NCBI GenBank assembly: GCA_964586155.1
Contig: CAZPHC010000030.1
Span: 22,102 to 86,101 of the forward strand
Length of the DNA: 64,000 nucleotides
Direction of reading: 5' to 3'
Source of the DNA: SXNM01 sp964586155
GTDB taxonomy: Bacteria > Myxococcota_A > UBA9042
Shown: one piece after another, positions 58,743 to 64,000 of the stretch
Layout of the letters: the number at the start of each line of letters is the position of its first letter
Numbering within the stretch: the stretch's first letter is position 1
Position numbers and translations under genes: made by a program
The notes under the pieces: generated by a model
What the model saw: only the letters and a program-made list of their open reading frames with translations
Told to the model about the DNA's origin: nothing
Database searches by the model: none

Positions 58743-59221
58743 GGTCAACCACCTCGCGTCGGCAGACGCCCAAACGGCACGGACGGCCTCCCCTCGGGGC
58801 CTGACTCCGATCTCCCGCAGGGAGTCGGCACATGTCGATACCTCGTTGTATGGCGAGGCGTGGCGTGGCTTGCAAGCCCCTTTTGGCACCTCGGCAGCAA
58901 AAATACGCAGAAATCTCAAGAAAGCAGGCTCGGTCGCAGTTTGTCAGTTCGCGAACAAAATCATCGACCTCGAACTCAAGAATCTGATATCCTTGGAGAT
59001 ACCGCGAGTGCACCAACCAACTGCCACAGATCGTTCCAGCTTCACGTGCCCTGATCGCGTTCTCGCCCTCGCTTGTGGCGCCACGCCCGTTCGAACGTCG
59101 TGGCTCGATCGTGCGCATCGCCGCCACTCGCGGTCGGCCGCCCCGTCGCGCCTCGTTCCTGGCGTCGATGCCCCCGGGTGGTACGCTGGGGACGGCGCCG
59201 CGCTGCGCCGAGGAGGCCGTC
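58743..59221. other. AT-rich divergent region upstream of the MC1 homologue
   Basis: These 479 bases hold no gene I can support. About 58880-59010 is clearly AT-richer than the rest of the window and contains a perfect ten-base palindrome GTTCGCGAAC (58947-58956). On the plus strand TGGTACGCT (59179-59187) may be an extended -10 for the transglycosylase gene. I do not find a convincing -10/-35 pair for the MC1 gene. Confidence 0.5.
59182..59187 (+). promoter_or_regulatory. Candidate extended -10 for the lytic transglycosylase gene
   Basis: TG-G-TACGCT lies 34 bases before the GTG start at 59222. The -35 is poor, as expected for an extended -10. Confidence 0.3.
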
Positions 59222-61612
59222 GTGCATCGCCGATCCAACCTGAAGAACCTGGCGGCACGCCGTGCTGCTTCGACGTGGCGCCGCACGGTCGCGGCAGCGG
59301 CGGTGTCGCTGCTGGCCGTGTCGTCGTGGGCGCCGACTGCAGCCTGGGCCAAGCCGAGGATGCCGGACGACGAGCCCAAGTCGCCCGCGCACGGTCCATC
59401 CCACGGGTCGGGCCGCGGCCAGGCGAAGGGGGGCGGCCCGTGGTCGCTGCTGCAGGCCGCCGCGACGCATGTGCGCGTCGGCCAGCTGCCGGACGCTGCG
59501 GCGCCGCTCGAGCGCCTGTTCGACGGCAAGGGCCCCAGCGACAAGGACGCCGCCGCCGTGGGCCACTACCTGCGCGCCCGGGTCCTGGCGTCCGCCGGCA
59601 AGGGAGCCGACGCTGCCGCGGCCTTGAAGCTGGCGGCGCCGATCCAGGCGCTGGCACCAGCCGCGTTCGCGTTCGTCGAGATCGAGGTCGACCTCGCCGC
59701 AGGCAACAAGGCCCGCGCCTTCGAGCGCCTGGACGCCCTCCGTTCGCGCTGGAGCAAGTTCCGCTGGGCCCAAGCCGACCTGACCTGGTCGCGCCTGTAC
59801 GAGGAGCTCGGACCGCCCGAGAAGGCGGCCGACGCCGCGCTGGACCTCTACGGCAAGAGCCACCTGCACTTGCCGCAGGACGAGCTGCTGGCGCGGGCCG
59901 CACGCTGCTTGCACAAGGCGGGCAAGCTCGAGCGCGCGCACATGCTGTGGAAGAAGCTGGTGCTCAAGCACCCGGAGAGCGACTTCATCGACGAGGCGGT
60001 GCGCCATGTGCCGCTCGACACGCTGAGCGTCGCCGAGCGCCTGGATCGGGCGGAGCTGCTCTTCAAGCGACGCGACTACGAGCGCTGCCGGGCCGAGTCG
60101 CTCGTGCTGTGGCAACTGGACAAGCACCGCGACATCGTTGGCTACTTCCTGGGCAAGATCGGCAGCGAGCGCCTGCGCGACGATTACCCGGGCGCAGCGA
60201 CCTACTTCGAGGGCGCGATCGGCCCCAACGCACCGTACGCGCTGCAGGCCTTGTCGTCCTACGGCATCGTATTGGGCAAGCTTGGCCGGATCGACGACGC
60301 GGTCGCCGCCTTCGACGCCTGGATGAAGCGCTTCGCCGGCAGCGCCGACAGCAAGCGCGTCAACGAGCTGATGTACGACCGTTGCCGCGCCTTGCACATC
60401 GCCGGTCGCTCGCTGCAGGCCGCCGAGGAGTACGGCGCCTGGCTGCAGGCCCACCGCAGCGGCTTCGACTGGGGCAAGTACTGGTGGTTCGTCGCGTTCT
60501 GGAACTACCAGGGCGGCGCCTACGACAAGGCGATCGAGCAGCTCGGCCTGCTGCGGGCGGCGCACAACCCGCTGGTCGGCGGCAAGGCCCGCTACTGGAC
60601 CGCCAAGGCCTACGAGAAGCTCGGCAAGCTCGACACCGCGACCAAGATGATGGCGCAGCTCAGCCAGGACATGCCGCTGACCTGGTACGCCGGCCTCGCC
60701 GAGAACTGGCTGGTCGACCACAACAAGGGCTCGTTGATCCCCAAGCGGCCGGACCTGTCGAAGGTGCCGTGGCGCACGCCCGATCCCTTCGCCGGCCTGC
60801 CGAACGACGGCGCGGTGCGCAAGCTGCGCATCGCCGCCCACCTCGGCGAGTACGACACGCTGCGCGACGTCTGGGACGACCAGAAGGCCGCCGTGGCCAA
60901 GCAGATCGGCAAGGCCAAGGCCGCTGCGCTCGAGTCGGCGCTCTCGGACGGCATGGAGGACGTCGCCGCCGATCGCAGCGCTGCCCTGCACCGCTGGGGC
61001 GGCGATCTGCGGCGATGGCCGACGCGCGACAACGTCCAGCACTGGCGCGGCATCTACCCGCGCGCGTACGCGACGCACACGGCGTGGGCAGCCAAGCGCT
61101 ACGGCGCGCCGGAGTGGATGGTCTACGCCCACATGCTGCAGGAGTCGCGCTACAAGCCGTGGATGATCTCCGGCGCGCCCGCCTACGGCCTGCTGGAGCT
61201 GCTCGACCGCACCGCGCGGCGCCTGGCCAACGAGCGCAAGGAGGACTACCAGCTGTGGATGCTGATGGTTCCGGGGCCGAACATCCGCTGGGGCACGCAA
61301 TACCTGGGCGCGCTCGTGGCCAAGTTCCACGGCCAGCTGCCGTTCGCCATCGCCAGCTACAACGGCGGCCCGATGTTGCTCGAGTACCACCTGGCCGAGT
61401 CGGCGGCCAAGGACGGCAAGCCCGCGATGGACTTCGACATGATGATCGACAACATGGGCCCCCACGAATGCCGCAACTACGTGCGCATGGTCGTGGGCCA
61501 CTTCCTTCGCTACATCGCGATCTACGAGACGCCCAAGCGCGCCGCCGAGTTGCGGGCGGCGCTGCTGCCGCGGACCTGGCGCGCCGAGTGGCTGCCGAAC
61601 CCGAATTACTGA
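59222..61612 (+). CDS. slt: Soluble lytic transglycosylase (Slt-like)
   Basis: This 796-residue protein starts at a GTG behind GAGGAGGCCGTC. A Sec signal peptide ends near AAWAKP. A Gly/Ser/Lys linker is followed by a long alpha-superhelical TPR-like region (about 75-590). The catalytic domain shows YAHMLQESRYKPWM with the acid Glu, the YGLLELL segment in place of the common GLMQL, IASYNGGP and HECRNYVRMVVGHFLRY. It cleaves the MurNAc-GlcNAc bond of peptidoglycan to give anhydro-muropeptides. It acts in the periplasm. Confidence 0.9.
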   Translation: MHRRSNLKNLAARRAASTWRRTVAAAAVSLLAVSSWAPTAAWAKPRMPDDEPKSPAHGPSHGSGRGQAKGGGPWSLLQAAATHVRVGQLPDAAAPLERLFDGKGPSDKDAAAVGHYLRARVLASAGKGADAAAALKLAAPIQALAPAAFAFVEIEVDLAAGNKARAFERLDALRSRWSKFRWAQADLTWSRLYEELGPPEKAADAALDLYGKSHLHLPQDELLARAARCLHKAGKLERAHMLWKKLVLKHPESDFIDEAVRHVPLDTLSVAERLDRAELLFKRRDYERCRAESLVLWQLDKHRDIVGYFLGKIGSERLRDDYPGAATYFEGAIGPNAPYALQALSSYGIVLGKLGRIDDAVAAFDAWMKRFAGSADSKRVNELMYDRCRALHIAGRSLQAAEEYGAWLQAHRSGFDWGKYWWFVAFWNYQGGAYDKAIEQLGLLRAAHNPLVGGKARYWTAKAYEKLGKLDTATKMMAQLSQDMPLTWYAGLAENWLVDHNKGSLIPKRPDLSKVPWRTPDPFAGLPNDGAVRKLRIAAHLGEYDTLRDVWDDQKAAVAKQIGKAKAAALESALSDGMEDVAADRSAALHRWGGDLRRWPTRDNVQHWRGIYPRAYATHTAWAAKRYGAPEWMVYAHMLQESRYKPWMISGAPAYGLLELLDRTARRLANERKEDYQLWMLMVPGPNIRWGTQYLGALVAKFHGQLPFAIASYNGGPMLLEYHLAESAAKDGKPAMDFDMMIDNMGPHECRNYVRMVVGHFLRYIAIYETPKRAAELRAALLPRTWRAEWLPNPNY

Positions 61613-61643
61613 GCCGGCAGGCCACGTCGGGCGCGAGGTCGGG

Positions 61644-63122
61644 CTACTTCGGGGCCTTGGCCGGCGTGCACCAGCTCGGGAAGCCCTCGGGCAGCTTGCC
61701 CTCGTGGGGGTCGCCCTTGGTGTCGAGCGTGAACTTGCTCAGCCAATTCCACTGATGCGTCGAGAAGCCGACCGGGATCTTGTGGCCGGTGCCGTGGTTG
61801 CAGTCGGCGTGCAGGTAGCCCTTGGCGTCGAAGACCGCGAGGATCGCGAGCGCGAGCTTGTGGAAGTCCTGGCTGTAGGCCTCGTCCTTGTCGCCGCCCC
61901 AGGTGTAGAGGAAGGGCACCTTGCGCTTGGCGTCCGGCCAGTCGTGCAGATAGCCGCCCGAGAGCGGCGCCGCCGCGGCGATGACCTCGCTGCGGTTGGC
62001 AGCCAGGAAGGTGCTCATCAGGCCGCCGGCGCTCATGCCCGTGACGTAGACGCGCTTGGCGTCGACGGCGAACTGCTTGCCGACGCAGCCGAGCATGTCG
62101 TCGAAGAAGACGAGCTCGCGGTTGTCCATGTCGAAGACCTTCTCGGCGAAGCGCCAGTCGAGCACGGGCTTGCTGCCGTCGACGCTCGCGGTGGTGTTCG
62201 GCACGATCAGGATGGCCTTGCCATCCGCGGCGGCCTTCCAGCCGGTCTCGTCGAGGATGCCCTGCGCGTTGCCGGTGTTGCCGTGGTAGAGCACGACGAC
62301 CGGGAACTTGGTGTCGCCGGTCGTGGCCGTCGCGCCCTCGGGCAGGTAGAGGTCGAAGTTGCGATCGAAGGTCGCGCTGGTCATGGCGTTGTTGCCGCCC
62401 TTGAGCGTCGGGCAGGTCTTGATCGGCTCGTAGACCTTGCCGGTCGCGCCCGGGCAGGTGACGGCGTAGTCCTTCGGCACCTTGTCGGGCCAGGTGACGG
62501 CGCGGAAGGTGCTGCCCTTGAGGTCGGCCTTGAAGTCCGGGACTTCGCCCTCGATGGCGCCGCAGAAGCCGCCCTCGGGCACGATCTGGCCGATGAAGAT
62601 CAGCGTCGCAGGCACCGGCGTGCCGGTCGGCGAGGCGAGCGCAGGCACCGTCACTGCGCCGGCGTCGACCTTGAACGTCCCGTCGGCGGCGACCGCGATG
62701 TCCTTGGCGCTGGCGAACGGCGTGGTGTCGACCCAGCCGTCGCTGTTGGCGCCGTAGACGTCGATCGTCAGGATCTTGCCGCCCTTGCCAGCCTCGCCCT
62801 CGGCGGTGATCACGGCCTTGGCGACCAACTGCGCGCCGCCGAGCGAGAGCTTGATGCCCATCAGGTACTCGCCGTCGGCGACGAGGGTGTTGACCTTGTC
62901 GCTGGCGTCGGCGCCGGTGCCGTCAGCCGCCGTGCCGTCCTGCGCCGTGCCGTCCTGCGACGTGCCGTCGTTGCCGGTCGCGTCGGCAGTCGTCGCGTCC
63001 TTGGTGTCGTCGCTGCCGCATCCGCCGAGCGGCGACACGACCAACCCGAGGACCAGGCCGAGCCGGACGGCCCATTCTTTTTGCGCGGCGCCGATGGTCC
63101 GCGCACTCCAACCGCTGTTCAT
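61644..63122 (-). CDS. Poly(hydroxyalkanoate)-depolymerase/feruloyl-esterase-like lipoprotein
   Basis: This 492-residue protein has a lipobox PLGGC near residue 35, followed by a D/A/T/G spacer to about residue 75. A beta-domain follows (about 80-240). The catalytic part begins VVLYHGNTGNAQ (oxyanion), with TGMSAGGLMSTFLA (nucleophile Ser), and the later GGDKDEAYS and CNHGTGHKIP segments fit the Asp and His. This is the LpqC/PHB-depolymerase branch. Substrate could be polyester or a plant ester. GGGAG precedes the ATG. On the minus strand TGCTACCTT (63208-63216) may be an extended -10. Confidence 0.82.
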   Translation of the reverse strand: MNSGWSARTIGAAQKEWAVRLGLVLGLVVSPLGGCGSDDTKDATTADATGNDGTSQDGTAQDGTAADGTGADASDKVNTLVADGEYLMGIKLSLGGAQLVAKAVITAEGEAGKGGKILTIDVYGANSDGWVDTTPFASAKDIAVAADGTFKVDAGAVTVPALASPTGTPVPATLIFIGQIVPEGGFCGAIEGEVPDFKADLKGSTFRAVTWPDKVPKDYAVTCPGATGKVYEPIKTCPTLKGGNNAMTSATFDRNFDLYLPEGATATTGDTKFPVVVLYHGNTGNAQGILDETGWKAAADGKAILIVPNTTASVDGSKPVLDWRFAEKVFDMDNRELVFFDDMLGCVGKQFAVDAKRVYVTGMSAGGLMSTFLAANRSEVIAAAAPLSGGYLHDWPDAKRKVPFLYTWGGDKDEAYSQDFHKLALAILAVFDAKGYLHADCNHGTGHKIPVGFSTHQWNWLSKFTLDTKGDPHEGKLPEGFPSWCTPAKAPK

Positions 63123-63294
63123 GGCATCTCTCCCGATGGCGACGCGCGGCCCCGAGGGCGGCGTCGAGTTTGTCCCGCGCGCCAAGGCGTCCGTCGGCGC
63201 GGCGCGCAAGGTAGCAGTCCCCCTCCAGGGCGACCAGCCCTGGCCAGGCGGCCGGAATTTCCGCCCGCTGGATCCGTCGTTGACGCGGTTTCGG

Positions 63295-63323
63295 TCGACA
63301 AAGACCCACGGCCTCCGCATACT
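63295..63323 (+). promoter_or_regulatory. Candidate promoter of ahcY
   Basis: TCGACA (63295-63300), a 17-base spacer and CATACT (63318-63323) lie 52 bases before the ahcY ATG. Five and four of six consensus positions match. I see no SAH riboswitch in the leader. Confidence 0.45.
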
Positions 63324-63375
63324 GCGCCCCTCTGCGGGCCCGGATGAGGCCGAATCGCAGCCATAGGAGACCTTC

Positions 63376-64000
<625 letters not shown>

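Noticed and set aside
63123..63375. SAH riboswitch in the ahcY leader
   Set aside because: I looked for the conserved GAGGAGCGCUGC-type core and did not find it.

Overview
The window is high-GC DNA with codon-dense, mostly secreted-protein genes. Several traits point to a large-genome myxobacterium-like bacterium (Myxococcota or a relative), although no 16S or other phylogenetic marker is present. These traits are many lipoproteins with Asp/Ala/Thr/Ser-rich spacers, Cys-rich CDDG repeats, NHL propellers, a giant thrombospondin type-3 repeat protein, a VIT-VWA protein, and an interior tag resembling MYXO-CTERM. I see 43 protein-coding genes, of which the first and last are cut by the window edges. 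I see no rRNA, tRNA, CRISPR array, insertion sequence or prophage.

Layout. 2-2922 (+): a surface-glycan cassette of a choline/aminoglycoside-kinase-like protein, a small HAD phosphatase, a sugar nucleotidyltransferase and an unrecognised protein. 2941-14562: a VIT-VWA lipoprotein (-), a divergent GH31 glycosidase lipoprotein (+) and a large Cys-rich/NHL lipoprotein (-). 14666-18953 (-): five genes, four of the junctions closely coupled (three ATGA overlaps), including a cation diffusion facilitator and a saccharopine-dehydrogenase-like reductase. 19091-22303: a P-loop ATPase, an alpha/beta hydrolase, a thioredoxin (-) and DNA polymerase IV. 22422-32575: a propeller lipoprotein, a Cys-rich lipoprotein, a GH57 glycosidase lipoprotein, a di-heme cytochrome/propeller lipoprotein and a ComEC-type metallo-hydrolase lipoprotein. 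32632-38751 (-): a 2039-residue calcium-repeat protein fused to an outer-membrane barrel. 38872-43306: an ElaA acetyltransferase, a DUF5658 membrane protein, an M3 peptidase lipoprotein and a poly-aspartate protein. 43373-54269 (-): an OPT transporter and Cys-rich lipoprotein, then a housekeeping run read in the order histidine kinase, FtsB-like, thiolase, RNase J, EngB, RimI, ThiE, DapB. 54371-64000: a muramidase-like protein, a cation/calcium exchanger with LepA, an archaeal-type MC1 chromatin protein, a lytic transglycosylase, an esterase lipoprotein and the 5' part of S-adenosylhomocysteine hydrolase.

How the parts fit together. Eleven predicted lipoproteins in 64 kb (two glycosidases, an esterase, a peptidase, a nuclease-like MBL protein, a cytochrome and several adhesion or scaffold proteins) suggest heavy investment in surface-attached degradation and binding. 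The housekeeping run carries translation, cell division, lysine and thiamine functions. The most unexpected item is the 89-residue MC1 homologue at 58473-58742, a DNA-bending chromatin protein family known mainly from Methanosarcinales and haloarchaea. It is followed by the giant calcium-repeat protein, which carries an interior sorting-like tag and a second signal peptide.
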